38,503 nt of DNA, taken from assembly GCF_029245835.1 (NCBI RefSeq), contig NZ_JAQWOO010000003.1, positions 1 to 38,503 on the forward strand. The letters run 5' to 3'. Both the position numbers and the translations under genes were made by a program. Positions within the stretch are counted from its first letter, which is position 1, and the number at the start of each line of letters is the position of its first letter. Positions 8,472 to 17,310 of this stretch are shown here, one piece after another. The stretch is from Algibacter sp. (GTDB lineage: Bacteria > Bacteroidota > Bacteroidia > Flavobacteriales > Flavobacteriaceae). The notes under the pieces are model-generated. The model was not told the origin of the DNA. It was given only the letters and a program-made list of their open reading frames with translations, and searched no databases.

Positions 8472-8567
8472 CGCGTTAAGGATTGCAGAGGAAAGCCCAC
8501 AGCTTTTGCGCCTTTAGCGCATAAGCGAGGACTTGGAACGGAAAGCCTGACCCTTTCGGTAACGCCC
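8472..8567 (-). repeat. Dispersed structured repeat, copy A
   Basis: Read on the minus strand it starts GGGCGTTACC-GAAA-GGGTC, then a GGCTTTCCG block, AAGTCCTCGC, a central hairpin TGCGC-taaag-GCGCA, GTGGGCTTTCC, and ends near ATCCTTAACGC. The same ends occur at 15922, 26016 and 34829 with different centres. It lies between the HNH gene and lipA. Confidence 0.75.
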
Positions 8568-8588
8568 AAATTTTTAAAGAATACTTCG

Positions 8589-8596
8589 TATATTTG
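8589..8596 (+). promoter_or_regulatory. -7 promoter element of lipA
   Basis: TATATTTG fits TAnnTTTG, 19 bases upstream of the lipA ATG. It lies just after repeat copy A. Confidence 0.5.
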
Positions 8597-8615
8597 CATC
8601 CAACATTTTAGAGAT

Positions 8616-9494
8616 ATGAATACCGAAACTGCTTCAAATATATTACCAGAACGTGTACAAAAACCAAAATGGTTGCGTGTTAAACTTCCAACAGGAAAAA
8701 AATACACCGAACTAAGAGGTTTAGTGGATAAATATAACTTGAATACCATTTGCGCTTCTGGGAGTTGCCCAAACATGGGAGAATGTTGGGGAGAAGGCAC
8801 TGCAACGTTTATGATTCTTGGTAATATTTGTACGCGCTCTTGCGGGTTTTGTGGTGTAAAAACGGGTAGACCAGAAACGGTTGATTGGGATGAACCAGAA
8901 AAAGTAGCGCGATCAATAAAAATTATGCAAATTAAACATGCGGTTTTAACGAGTGTTGATAGGGATGATTTAAAAGACATGGGAAGTATTATGTGGGCTG
9001 AAACGGTTAAAGCTGTTAGAAGAATGAATCCTGAAACAACGCTTGAGACTTTAATTCCAGACTTTCAGGGTATTGAAAAACATATAGATAGAATTATTGA
9101 TGTGGCTCCAGAAGTGGTATCACACAATATTGAAACGGTGCGTAGATTAACTCGCGAAGTTAGAATACAGGCACAATACGACCGAAGTATGGGTGTTTTA
9201 AAATACTTAAAACAGCAAGGACAAAGACGTACAAAATCTGGAATTATGCTTGGTTTAGGAGAAACCCGTGAGGAAGTTATTGAAACGCTTCATGACCTTA
9301 GAGCCAATGATGTTGATGTGGTTACTATTGGTCAATACCTCCAACCAAGTAAAAAGCACTTAGCTGTTAAAGAATTTATTAATCCAGACCAGTTTAAAGA
9401 ATACGAAGCTATTGGTTTAGATTTAGGATTCCGTCATGTAGAAAGTAGTGCCCTAGTAAGATCTTCTTATAAAGCACAAAAACACATAAACTAA
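8616..9494 (+). CDS. lipA: Lipoyl synthase LipA
   Basis: Radical-SAM enzyme that inserts two sulfurs into octanoyl groups on lipoyl-dependent enzymes (E2 subunits, GcvH). Both 4Fe-4S sites are intact: the auxiliary cluster cysteines C46, C51 and C57 ([12 protein letters not shown]) and the SAM cluster C72, C76 and C79 (CTRSCGFC). The conserved C-terminal RSSY that completes the auxiliary cluster is at 282-285. The 292 residues are normal for the family. The ATG at 8616 has a good -7 element upstream. Two bases separate its stop from gap, so the genes are probably co-transcribed. Confidence 0.97.
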   Translation: MNTETASNILPERVQKPKWLRVKLPTGKKYTELRGLVDKYNLNTICASGSCPNMGECWGEGTATFMILGNICTRSCGFCGVKTGRPETVDWDEPEKVARSIKIMQIKHAVLTSVDRDDLKDMGSIMWAETVKAVRRMNPETTLETLIPDFQGIEKHIDRIIDVAPEVVSHNIETVRRLTREVRIQAQYDRSMGVLKYLKQQGQRRTKSGIMLGLGETREEVIETLHDLRANDVDVVTIGQYLQPSKKHLAVKEFINPDQFKEYEAIGLDLGFRHVESSALVRSSYKAQKHIN

Positions 9495-9496
9495 AT

Positions 9497-10513
9497 ATGA
9501 TTCATGTTGCTATCAATGGTTTTGGTAGAATTGGTAGACGCGTTTTCAGGTTACTTCAAAATCAAAAAAATATTCAAGTTGTTGCTATAAATGATTTAGC
9601 AGACGCTAAAACGTTGAGTCATTTACTTAAATATGATAGTGTGCATGGTGTTTTTGATGGTGAAGTATCTCATACCGAAAATGAAATTATTACTAACAAT
9701 AGACCTATTCCGCTTTTAAATCAAAAACACCCAAAAGATATTAACTGGAAGCCTTTTAATGTTGACTTTGTAATAGAGTCTACTGGGAAATTTAAATTAA
9801 CTTCAGAATTACAACACCATATTAATAACGGTGCAAAACAAGTTATTTTGAGTGTTCCTGCTCTTGAAGACACTATTAAAACCATTGTTTTAGGCGTTAA
9901 TGATGCTAGCATTGATGGTAGTGAAACTATAATTTCGAACGCATCGTGCACCACTAATAATGCGGCGCCAATGATTGCTATTATTAATAATCTTTGCGGC
10001 ATTAATCAAGCATACATCACTACGGTTCACTCCTATACTACCGACCAGAGTTTACACGACCAACCGCATCGTGATCTACGAAGATCTAGAGCTGCAAGTC
10101 AATCTATAGTCCCAACTACAACTGGTGCAGCAAAAGCACTTACTAAAATATTTCCTGAACTTTCTGAAGTTATTGGTGGTTGTGGTATAAGAGTTCCTGT
10201 TATAAATGGCTCATTAACTGATATAACGTTCAATGTAAAAAAAACAGTTTCTATTGAAGATATTAATAATGCATTTAAACAGGCCGCCGAAACAAATTAT
10301 AAAGGTATTTTAGAATATACTGAAGACCCTATTGTTTCTATAGATATTGTTGGAAACCCGCATTCTTGTATTTTCGATTCACAAATGACATCTGTAATAG
10401 GAAATATGGTGAAAATTATAGGTTGGTATGATAATGAAACAGCTTATTCTCAAAGAATAATAGACTTATTATGCAATTTATCGGAAAAAAAGTGTCTTTT
10501 ATCGGTAAAATAA
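9497..10513 (+). CDS. gap: Type I glyceraldehyde-3-phosphate dehydrogenase
   Basis: NAD-dependent glycolytic or gluconeogenic enzyme. The Rossmann start INGFGRIGRR (7-16), IND with D33 (favouring NAD over NADP), the catalytic C151 in SNASCTTN, and H178 in TTVHSYT are all present. The usual SCTTNC has N in place of the second cysteine (SCTTNN), which is tolerated in many homologues. The 338 residues are normal. It starts two bases after lipA. Bacteroidota often carry more than one gap gene, so this may be a paralogue rather than the main glycolytic copy. Confidence 0.94.
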   Translation: MIHVAINGFGRIGRRVFRLLQNQKNIQVVAINDLADAKTLSHLLKYDSVHGVFDGEVSHTENEIITNNRPIPLLNQKHPKDINWKPFNVDFVIESTGKFKLTSELQHHINNGAKQVILSVPALEDTIKTIVLGVNDASIDGSETIISNASCTTNNAAPMIAIINNLCGINQAYITTVHSYTTDQSLHDQPHRDLRRSRAASQSIVPTTTGAAKALTKIFPELSEVIGGCGIRVPVINGSLTDITFNVKKTVSIEDINNAFKQAAETNYKGILEYTEDPIVSIDIVGNPHSCIFDSQMTSVIGNMVKIIGWYDNETAYSQRIIDLLCNLSEKKCLLSVK

Positions 10514-10514
10514 T

Positions 10515-10522
10515 TATATTTG
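10515..10522 (+). promoter_or_regulatory. -7 promoter element of the hybrid histidine kinase gene
   Basis: TATATTTG fits TAnnTTTG, directly after the gap stop codon and 20 bases before the kinase ATG. The kinase may therefore have its own promoter as well as read-through from lipA-gap. Confidence 0.5.
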
Positions 10523-10541
10523 TCCGCAATATAAACTGAAA

Positions 10542-12779
10542 ATGCCCCAAATAAAAAACTACATATTGACTTTTTTTATGCTAGTCAGCATCACAGCCTT
10601 TTCTCAAAAGACTATTGATGAAGATCCTGAGTTAGTACAAAATAATATCAACTACCGAATAGCGCAATCTCAAACGGAGTTAGAAAACTACAACTATTAT
10701 AAAGCAAAGAAAAATCTTGACGAAGCACTAGAGCTTGCTGAAAATGCTGGTAAAAAGAAAAGTCTTGGTCTTATCTATGCTATAAAAGGAAAATTAGAAC
10801 TGATTCTTGAAGAGGAAGAGAATGCCATTAAATCTTTAAACAAAGCTATTGAAATTCAACGCATTATAAATGACAATGCGAATCTTGGTAATTCTTATAA
10901 AATTTTTGGTGATGTCTATTTAGCGAAAAAAGATTATTACTCTGCCTTAGATTCTTATACTGCAGCAAAATCTAAATTTGAAGAAGAAGATTTAAATGAA
11001 GAATTAGCAGAAACATTACTGTGTGAAGGTAAAACTTATAAAGAGCTAAAAAACTATAAAAAAGCAAGAGATGTTATTGAGCAATCTTTAGCTATTACTA
11101 AAAAATACGACTACTTAAAAATACAAAGTGAAGCACTTATAAATCATGCCATAGTTTACAGTAAACTTGGTAATAATGAGAAAGCACTTGAAGTTGCTCT
11201 AGAGGGTTTACAAATTGCTAAAACTAATAGTCTTACCAATATCCTAAACGAAGGCTATTTTGTAGTTAGTAATTTATATTCTAACCTAGAAGAACATAAA
11301 CGCTCAAGAGATTATTTAAATGCTCACCTAAATCTTTCTGACTCAATAAGAGGTTTAACTCGAATAAATTCGTCAAGAAATCAAGAAACTCAATTTCGAT
11401 TAAATCAAGAAATAGAAAAAAACATAGAGGTTGTTAAGAAATTAGAAAAAGCTGAAGATGATAAAAACTTAGGAACACTAATCTCTATTTTAAGTGTAGC
11501 TTTAATTACTATTTTATCACTTTTAACATTATCACTTTACAAAAACAATAACATTAGGCTGAAAACAAATAATATGCTTCATAAAAAAAATGGAGAACTT
11601 ATTATTGCCAAAGAAAAAGCAGAATTAGCATCAAAAACTAAGGCGAACTTCCTATCAACGGTAACTCATGAGTTACGAACACCTTTATACGCTGTTACAG
11701 GTTTGAGTAATATGTTGCTAGATGAAAACCCTAGACCAGAACAAGTTCAGCATTTAAAATCACTTAAATTTTCAGGCGATTACCTTTTAACGTTTATAAA
11801 TGATATTCTTCAAATAAATAAAATTGAAGCTAATAAAGTAGATATTGAACCTGAGTCTTTCAGCCTAAAAAAGAAAATAAACAATATTATTTTAGCGCTT
11901 AATAATTCGGCTTCAGACAATAATATTAAAATTCACTTTGAATACGATAAAGACTTACCAGACCACTTTATTGCTGACCAACTTAAAATTTCTCAGATTT
12001 TAATTAATTTAATTGGAAACTCTATTAAATTTACTAAAGATGGCGACATCTGGATTCGTGTATATAAAATTGAAGAAGAAGGAAAGATATACACGCTTCG
12101 TTTTGAAGTTGAAGATAACGGTATTGGTATTAGCCAAGAAAAACAAGACCATATGTTTGAGAGTTTTTCTCAAGGTTCAATCCAAATTAACCGTAAATAT
12201 GGTGGTACAGGTTTAGGACTTTCTATTGTAAAAGGGTTAATTGATATTTTAAAAGGTAAAATTTACGTAAAAAGTGAGTTAGAAAAAGGAACAACATTCT
12301 ATTTTGAAATCCCTCTAGAGCAAACAAACATAAAAAAAGCTAAAGAAAATAAAGTTACTTATTTTGAAGGTAACACTAGCGATATCGATTTATCTAAGGT
12401 TAAAATTTTGGTAGTTGAAGACAACAAAATCAACCAAATGATTACTAAAAAGATTTTAACTAAAATGGACCTTCATTGTGATATTGTTGATAATGGTGAA
12501 GACGCTGTTGAAAGAATAAAGGCAAACGATTACAACATCATTTTAATGGATATTCACATGCCAGGAATAAGTGGTATTGAAGCGACTAAAATTGTAAGAT
12601 CGTTTGATAAAGAACTTACTATTTTCGCGCTTACTGCAGTTACTATCGAAGATAAAATGCATGAGTTTGAAGAAGCTGGTTTTACAGATATTATTCCTAA
12701 ACCATTTAAGCAAGAAGAGTTTGAGAAAAAACTTTATAATGCATTAGCAAGTAAAAAGGGAAAAACAACTAGCGCTTAA
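10542..12779 (+). CDS. TPR-containing hybrid histidine kinase with receiver domain
   Basis: 745 residues. A signal peptide (1-21, ending AFSQ) precedes a periplasmic TPR-type helical sensor (about 40-270), a membrane helix (about 311-333), a coiled coil, and HisKA with H376 in THELRTP. HATPase_c follows with N-box N493, DNGIGI 525-530 and GGTGLGL 554-560, then a C-terminal receiver with VEDN 625-628, phospho-acceptor D670 and K720. There is no DNA-binding domain, so output must pass to a separate partner. The TPR sensor is common among Bacteroidota kinases and usually binds peptides or proteins; the signal is unknown. The 3' end overlaps the convergent lpxK by 11 bases. Confidence 0.92.
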   Translation: MPQIKNYILTFFMLVSITAFSQKTIDEDPELVQNNINYRIAQSQTELENYNYYKAKKNLDEALELAENAGKKKSLGLIYAIKGKLELILEEEENAIKSLNKAIEIQRIINDNANLGNSYKIFGDVYLAKKDYYSALDSYTAAKSKFEEEDLNEELAETLLCEGKTYKELKNYKKARDVIEQSLAITKKYDYLKIQSEALINHAIVYSKLGNNEKALEVALEGLQIAKTNSLTNILNEGYFVVSNLYSNLEEHKRSRDYLNAHLNLSDSIRGLTRINSSRNQETQFRLNQEIEKNIEVVKKLEKAEDDKNLGTLISILSVALITILSLLTLSLYKNNNIRLKTNNMLHKKNGELIIAKEKAELASKTKANFLSTVTHELRTPLYAVTGLSNMLLDENPRPEQVQHLKSLKFSGDYLLTFINDILQINKIEANKVDIEPESFSLKKKINNIILALNNSASDNNIKIHFEYDKDLPDHFIADQLKISQILINLIGNSIKFTKDGDIWIRVYKIEEEGKIYTLRFEVEDNGIGISQEKQDHMFESFSQGSIQINRKYGGTGLGLSIVKGLIDILKGKIYVKSELEKGTTFYFEIPLEQTNIKKAKENKVTYFEGNTSDIDLSKVKILVVEDNKINQMITKKILTKMDLHCDIVDNGEDAVERIKANDYNIILMDIHMPGISGIEATKIVRSFDKELTIFALTAVTIEDKMHEFEEAGFTDIIPKPFKQEEFEKKLYNALASKKGKTTSA

Positions 12780-13767
12780 CAAAATCTGTTATATGTTGAT
12801 TCATTTTCAAAATATCATCAATATTTACTGTAATTGGTAAGTAATATAGTTTGTCCTTTAGAGAATCATAGTGCTTTAATCTCATAAAATCTTTTTCAGT
12901 AGTAACAATTAACTCCTTTTTTTCTAAAGCCGTTATATCTTGTTTTGAAAACATATGGTGATCATTAAAATTTAAATGCTCAAAATTCAAGTTTTTATCT
13001 TTCAGAAAATCTAATAAGGGTGTAGCATTTGCAATACCTGTTACTAGAGTAAAAGACTTTAAATCATGAAGTGTTTTCGTTTTTACAGCAGAAAATAATG
13101 TTTCCGAATATGCTATAGAGCTAAAAAACACATACTGTGTATTTTTAGGCTTAATACGTTTTATAATAGTATGCTTTTCACTTTCGTTTAAAACTTTTGG
13201 GCACTTAGTAACTACAATTATATCAGCTCTATTTGCTCCACTTCTTGGCTCTCTTAAATCTCCTGTTGGTAAAACCACATCTTTAAAATAAGGGTTAGCA
13301 TAAGTCGTTAATAAAATATTAAAACCCGCTTTTACGCTTCTATGCTGGTAAGCGTCATCCAATAAAACAACATCTGGATTATACTGTTGTAAATGTTCTA
13401 TTCCGTTTCGTCTATCAGAATCTACAGCGACTAGAATCTCATTTTTAAATTTAGAATAAAACTGAAAAGGCTCATCGCCAATAGTTTCAGCACTAGCCTT
13501 TGCATTAGCCAATTGAAAACCTTCTGTTTTCCTTTTATATCCTCTGCTTAGCGTGGCAACCTTATAATTATCTTTTAAAATTCGGATTAAATATTCAATC
13601 ATTGGGGTTTTTCCAGTACCACCAACACTTAAATTACCAACACAAATTACCGGAAAATCATAAGAAGTCGATTTTTTAACCCCTAAATCGTATAGCTTAT
13701 TTCTAAACCATGTTACCAGATAATAAATCGGAACTATTGGGAATAATATTTTTCTAATTAAGTTCAT
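12769..13767 (-). CDS. lpxK: Tetraacyldisaccharide 4'-kinase LpxK
   Basis: Phosphorylates the lipid A disaccharide precursor at the 4' position at the inner membrane. The N-terminal hydrophobic stretch (about 6-22) anchors it. The P-loop-like VGNLSVGGTGKTP lies at about 43-55, DDAYQHR (the usual motif is DDGFQH) near the middle, and the NFNDHHMFS and TTEKDFMRL motifs near the C-terminus match the family. 332 residues. It is convergent with the hybrid kinase (11-base overlap) and divergent from the Nif3 gene across about 209 bases. Confidence 0.95.
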   Translation of the reverse strand: MNLIRKILFPIVPIYYLVTWFRNKLYDLGVKKSTSYDFPVICVGNLSVGGTGKTPMIEYLIRILKDNYKVATLSRGYKRKTEGFQLANAKASAETIGDEPFQFYSKFKNEILVAVDSDRRNGIEHLQQYNPDVVLLDDAYQHRSVKAGFNILLTTYANPYFKDVVLPTGDLREPRSGANRADIIVVTKCPKVLNESEKHTIIKRIKPKNTQYVFFSSIAYSETLFSAVKTKTLHDLKSFTLVTGIANATPLLDFLKDKNLNFEHLNFNDHHMFSKQDITALEKKELIVTTEKDFMRLKHYDSLKDKLYYLPITVNIDDILKMNQHITDFVKR

Positions 13768-13976
13768 TTAAGCGAATGTAATTATTTTATCTTTGAACTC
13801 ATCTTGACTTTTTATTTTTAACCAAAAATGAGTTTAATTTTTTTGATATGAAACTATTTTTGAAGGGCATAGCATCCCTAAGTAGAATAAAATAGATGAA
13901 ATATAAGCGAATTTCAGAGATTTTTTAGAATATGAGAAAAGTTGAGATGAGTGCTTTAAACTTAAACACAAATAAT
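13768..13976. promoter_or_regulatory. Divergent spacer between lpxK and the Nif3 gene
   Basis: Contains TATCTTTG at 13790-13797 on the + strand, a good -7 match, but far from the Nif3 start. No other element was recognised. Confidence 0.3.
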
Positions 13977-15071
13977 ATGATTGTACAAGACGTTATAAAT
14001 CATTTAGAAGAACTTGCGCCATTAGCTTACGCCGAAGATTTTGATAATGTAGGTTTATTAGTGGGTAATAAAACACAAAAAATCACAGGTATTTTAGTCA
14101 CTTTAGACACGCTTGAAGCTGTTGTAGACGAAGCTATTCAAACAAACTGCAACTTAATTATAAGCTTCCACCCTATTATTTTTAAAGGCTTAAAAAAAAT
14201 AACAGGCAAAAATTATGTAGAGCGCGTGGTTATGAAAGCCATAAAACATGATATTGCTATTTTTAGCATACATACAGCGCTTGATAATACATTACAAGGT
14301 GTAAATAATATGATTTGTAATCAATTAGAATTAATAAAAAACCGTATTCTAATTCCACAAAGCGAAACCATAAAAAAATTAACCACCTATGTTCCAAAAA
14401 ATGAAGCAGAACAACTCAGAACAGCATTATTTAAAATAGGTGCAGGTAACATAGGGAATTATTCCGATTGCAGTTTTAACGTAGAAGGTTATGGCACTTA
14501 TAAAGGCAACGAAAACTCAAATCCCACAAAAGGCAAAAAAAATAAAACTCACACCGAAAAAGAAACGAAAATCTCAGTAACCTACTCTAAACACTTAGAA
14601 TCAGAGGTACTACAAACACTTTTTAAAACCCATTCTTATGAAGAAGTTGCTTATGAAATAACAACTTTAGAAAATAAAAATCAAAATATTGGTATGGGCA
14701 TGATAGGCGAATTCGCAGAACCTATGGATGAATCCAACTTTTTAAAGTACCTGAAAACTAAAATGAATACGGGATGCATCAAACATTCGTCATTTTTAAA
14801 TAAAAAAATAAAAAAAGTCGCTGTATTAGGTGGCTCGGGTAGTTTTGCCATTAACGCTGCTAAAGCTAATGGTGCTGATGCTTTTGTGACTGCCGATTTA
14901 AAATACCACGATTTTTTCACTGCCGAAAACAGCATCCTTTTAGCAGATATTGGGCACTATGAAAGTGAGCAATTCACAAAAAATCTTTTAGTAGCATATC
15001 TTACAAAAAAAATTACTAATTTTGCAATCATTTTATCGAACATAGATACCAATCCTGTTAAGTATTTTTAA
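13977..15071 (+). CDS. Nif3-like dinuclear metal-centre protein with inserted domain
   Basis: Nif3/YqfO family, forming toroidal hexamers with two metals per subunit; the cellular role is still unclear (GTP cyclohydrolase I type 2 has been proposed). AEDFDNVGLLVG lies at the N-terminus, metal-ligand motifs at ISFHPIIF and IHTALDN, and GHYESEQF near the C-terminus. An insertion of about 100 residues in the middle (TYVPKNEAEQLRTALFKIGAG to THSYEEVAYEI) is the extra PII-like domain of YqfO-type members. The ATG at 13977 starts at the family's MIVQDVINHLEE; in-frame ATGs at 13932 and 13947 would add up to 15 residues. Its stop lies three bases before the next gene. Confidence 0.88.
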   Translation: MIVQDVINHLEELAPLAYAEDFDNVGLLVGNKTQKITGILVTLDTLEAVVDEAIQTNCNLIISFHPIIFKGLKKITGKNYVERVVMKAIKHDIAIFSIHTALDNTLQGVNNMICNQLELIKNRILIPQSETIKKLTTYVPKNEAEQLRTALFKIGAGNIGNYSDCSFNVEGYGTYKGNENSNPTKGKKNKTHTEKETKISVTYSKHLESEVLQTLFKTHSYEEVAYEITTLENKNQNIGMGMIGEFAEPMDESNFLKYLKTKMNTGCIKHSSFLNKKIKKVAVLGGSGSFAINAAKANGADAFVTADLKYHDFFTAENSILLADIGHYESEQFTKNLLVAYLTKKITNFAIILSNIDTNPVKYF

Positions 15072-15074
15072 AGT

Positions 15075-15854
15075 ATGGCTAAAAAGAAAGAAGTAACTGT
15101 AGAAGAGCGCTTAAGAGCGTTGTACGATTTACAACTCATCGATTCTCGTATTGATGAAATTAGAAATGTGCGTGGAGAACTTCCATTAGAAGTTCGTGAT
15201 TTAGAAGATGAAGTTGCTGGATTAAGCATCAGAGTAGAAAAACTAGTTTCTAATTTAGAGGCTATTGATAATGATATTACTGGGAAAAAGAATTTGATTG
15301 AAGAATCAAAAGCTTTGATGAAAAAATATGCTGAGCAACAAAAAAATGTTAGAAATAACAGAGAATTCAATTCACTTACCAAAGAAGTTGAGTTTCAAGA
15401 ACTAGAAATCGAATTGGCTGAAAAGCACATTAAAGAATTTAAAGCGCAAATAGATCAGAAAAAAGAAGTGATTACTGAAACTAAAGAGCGTTTAAAAGAA
15501 CGCGAAAATCACCTAAAACACAAAAAGAGTGAGCTTGATGCTATTTTAGCAGAAACTGAAAAAGAAGAGCAAGCTTTACTCGGTAAATCTGAGGATTACA
15601 AAAAACAGATAGAAGCCCGTTTAGTTGCTGCTTACACAAGAATAAGAACAAACGTTAAGAACGGTTTAGCCGTTGTACCAATTGAAAGAGGTGCTGCTGG
15701 AGGATCTTTCTTTACTATCCCGCCACAAGTTCAGGTAGAAATTGCGTCTCGCAAAAAAGTAATCACCGATGAGCATAGTGGACGTATTTTAGTTGATGCT
15801 GCTTTAGCCGATGAGCAAAAAGCAAAAATGGAAAAAATGTTTTCTAAACTATAA
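15075..15854 (+). CDS. Coiled-coil protein with degenerate C4 zinc-ribbon domain
   Basis: 259 residues. About 20-185 is a long charged coiled coil, and the rest is the C-terminal domain of the C4-type zinc-ribbon family (PF02591-like) often found next to Nif3 genes. In the usual form two CxxC pairs bind zinc; here the four positions are A208, S211, D232 and S235, so zinc binding is lost while the surrounding IPPQ and EH-GRILVD frame is kept. It follows Nif3 by three bases, a pairing seen across bacteria. Function is unknown; a nucleic-acid or scaffold role is a guess. Confidence 0.85.
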   Translation: MAKKKEVTVEERLRALYDLQLIDSRIDEIRNVRGELPLEVRDLEDEVAGLSIRVEKLVSNLEAIDNDITGKKNLIEESKALMKKYAEQQKNVRNNREFNSLTKEVEFQELEIELAEKHIKEFKAQIDQKKEVITETKERLKERENHLKHKKSELDAILAETEKEEQALLGKSEDYKKQIEARLVAAYTRIRTNVKNGLAVVPIERGAAGGSFFTIPPQVQVEIASRKKVITDEHSGRILVDAALADEQKAKMEKMFSKL

Positions 15855-15878
15855 TCCATTTTTAAACATATAGTTAAG

Positions 15879-15908
15879 AGCCTTCATTTTTTTTGAAGGC
15901 TTTTTTTA
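15879..15908 (+). terminator. Terminator after the Nif3/coiled-coil operon
   Basis: AGCCTTCA (15879-15886) pairs with TGAAGGCT (15894-15901), followed by a run of T. Confidence 0.85.
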
Positions 15909-15921
15909 TAGCTAATTATTT

Positions 15922-15987
15922 GGGCGTTACCACAAGGGTCGGGCTTTCCGCTACAAGTCCTCTCTTCGTGCCTCGCTGTGGGCTTTT
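15922..15987 (+). repeat. Dispersed structured repeat, copy B (3' end lost)
   Basis: Starts GGGCGTTACCACAAGGGTC, then GGCTTTCCGCTACAAGTCCTC, and runs to a GTGGGCTTTT, where the match to the other copies stops. The closing ATCCCTAACGC block is missing, so this copy looks truncated. Confidence 0.7.
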
Positions 15988-16456
15988 ATTCATGCTCTTA
16001 TATTTAATATTAATGAACTCATGAACATTATGTTTCACTGCAACCCCAAACGCAAATCAGTCCGCAGTTGGCAGTATTTAATCCACAGTTAAATACTATC
16101 TAAGAAAAACACCTCATTTAAAAGCAAACCAAAACCTCAGCAAAAAGTCAACACCCAATTTCCAACACCTTGGGAATCATAAATCTGCAAAAATAATGAG
16201 TTAAGGAATGGAGTCGCGAAGCGCAGCTTTAGGCGCGCAATTCTGAGAACAAATGGTGCTTTAGCAATTTCCTCAAATTGATATGATTTTTTGGTTTTGT
16301 GTATTTATTTTAAAATATCCACAGGACATTTTAAAATAAATAGTGCATCAAGACAAAATGAACATGAAAAAATTGAAACCTAATTTAAAATAAATTTCAC
16401 ATAAAACAATTTAAGGTTTCGTACATTTATACGTCTATAAAAAGAAAAAATAAATT
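15988..16456. other. Long non-coding stretch with AT-rich inverted repeats
   Basis: No gene is supported. A 7-bp inverted repeat TATTTAA/TTAAATA (16075-16095) surrounds TCCACAG. A perfect 15-bp inverted repeat follows (16302-16316 and 16328-16342). A GCGAAGCGCAG stretch at about 16212 is GC-rich and resembles scattered repeat fragments. A tiny open frame of 11 codons (MNMKKLKPNLK, 16358-16393) lies before msrA; nothing shows that it is translated. A TACATTTA near 16425 could be a weak -7 element for msrA. Confidence 0.45.
16302..16342. repeat. Perfect 15-bp inverted repeat around a TATCCACAG centre
   Basis: TATTTATTTTAAAAT at 16302-16316 is exactly complementary to ATTTTAAAATAAATA at 16328-16342, with the 11-base spacer ATCCACAGGAC. 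The centre includes ATATCCACA, one mismatch from a DnaA box. There is no T-run typical of a terminator beyond the arm itself. Confidence 0.7.
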
Positions 16457-17119
16457 ATGAAAAGTATAATCCCAATATTAGCACTAACCCTATTCTTCAG
16501 TTGCCAAAATACTGCACAAACAAAAAAAGAGCAAGAAGCCATAATAAACGCAGAACCTATTGAAGTTGCCATTAAAAACGGAAAAGCCAGAGCCTATTTC
16601 GCAAGCGGTTGTTTTTGGTGTGTAGAAGCTATTTACGAGAGTGTTAAAGGTGTAGAAGAATCCATTTCAGGATATTCTGGTGGCCATACAAAAAAACCAA
16701 CCTATGCATCCAGTAATACAGGAAGAACAGGGCATGCCGAAGCTGTAGAAATTATTTATGACCCCAAAGTTGTAAGTTTTGAAACTTTGGTTGATGTATA
16801 TTTTGCATCGCAAAACGTCACCCAAGTAAACGGACAAGGAAACGACAGAGGCTCGCAATACCGTTCCATTATTTTTTATCAAAACGAAGCTCAGAAACAA
16901 ATCATTTTAGAAAAGAAAACCGCTTTAGCTAAAAAACTCAATGTCAAAATTGCAGCTGAAATATACCCATTTCATAAATTCTGGGTAGCAGAAGACTATC
17001 ATCAAGATTACGAAAGATTGAATCCTAATAATTCTTATATCAGAAACGTTTCTATTCCAAGATTGAATCGCTTTAAGGCTAATTTTCCTAAGGCTTTTTT
17101 GAAAGTAGAAACCCATTAA
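16457..17119 (+). CDS. msrA: Peptide-methionine (S)-S-oxide reductase MsrA, lipoprotein form
   Basis: Repairs the S-epimer of oxidised methionine. The catalytic C52 lies in GCFWC (51-55), and the SGYSGGHTKKPTY, GRTGHAEAVEI and YDP stretches and a Q-x-N-D-R-G-S-Q-Y-R block complete the family signature. The N-terminus is a lipoprotein signal (hydrophobic helix, FFSC with C16), so the enzyme should sit in the periplasm or on the outer membrane rather than in the cytosol. No extra C-terminal cysteine pair is visible, so C55 or an external reductant must recycle it. 220 residues. The cytochrome c lipoprotein follows at 191 bases. Confidence 0.95.
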   Translation: MKSIIPILALTLFFSCQNTAQTKKEQEAIINAEPIEVAIKNGKARAYFASGCFWCVEAIYESVKGVEESISGYSGGHTKKPTYASSNTGRTGHAEAVEIIYDPKVVSFETLVDVYFASQNVTQVNGQGNDRGSQYRSIIFYQNEAQKQIILEKKTALAKKLNVKIAAEIYPFHKFWVAEDYHQDYERLNPNNSYIRNVSIPRLNRFKANFPKAFLKVETH

Positions 17120-17310
17120 AACGAAGAAACCCTCGTGATATCCTAAAATTATTACATCATATAAAGCGTGATGTAATTGGCAATGCGCATTCTTACCAAA
17201 AAGGAATACCAAGACTGATAAATATCATTTCCATTGTTTTTCTTAATCGCTATTTTTAGCTCTATATAATGTACAATGGCACATTAAACCCTTAATTTAA
17301 ATCAACTTTT

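Noticed and set aside
8453-8980. A 175-residue minus-strand open frame
   Set aside because: It runs through repeat copy A and lies antisense to lipA, whose cluster cysteines and length are certain. The translation shows no known domain.
9497-10513. Non-functional GAPDH because SCTTNC reads SCTTNN
   Set aside because: The catalytic C151 and H178 are present; the second cysteine is not needed and is often different.
15068-15382. A 104-residue minus-strand frame
   Set aside because: Antisense to the coiled-coil gene; its serine/phenylalanine-rich translation is typical of an antisense coiled coil.
16358-16393. An 11-codon leader peptide before msrA
   Set aside because: Too short to support; no attenuator hairpin with a T-run follows it.
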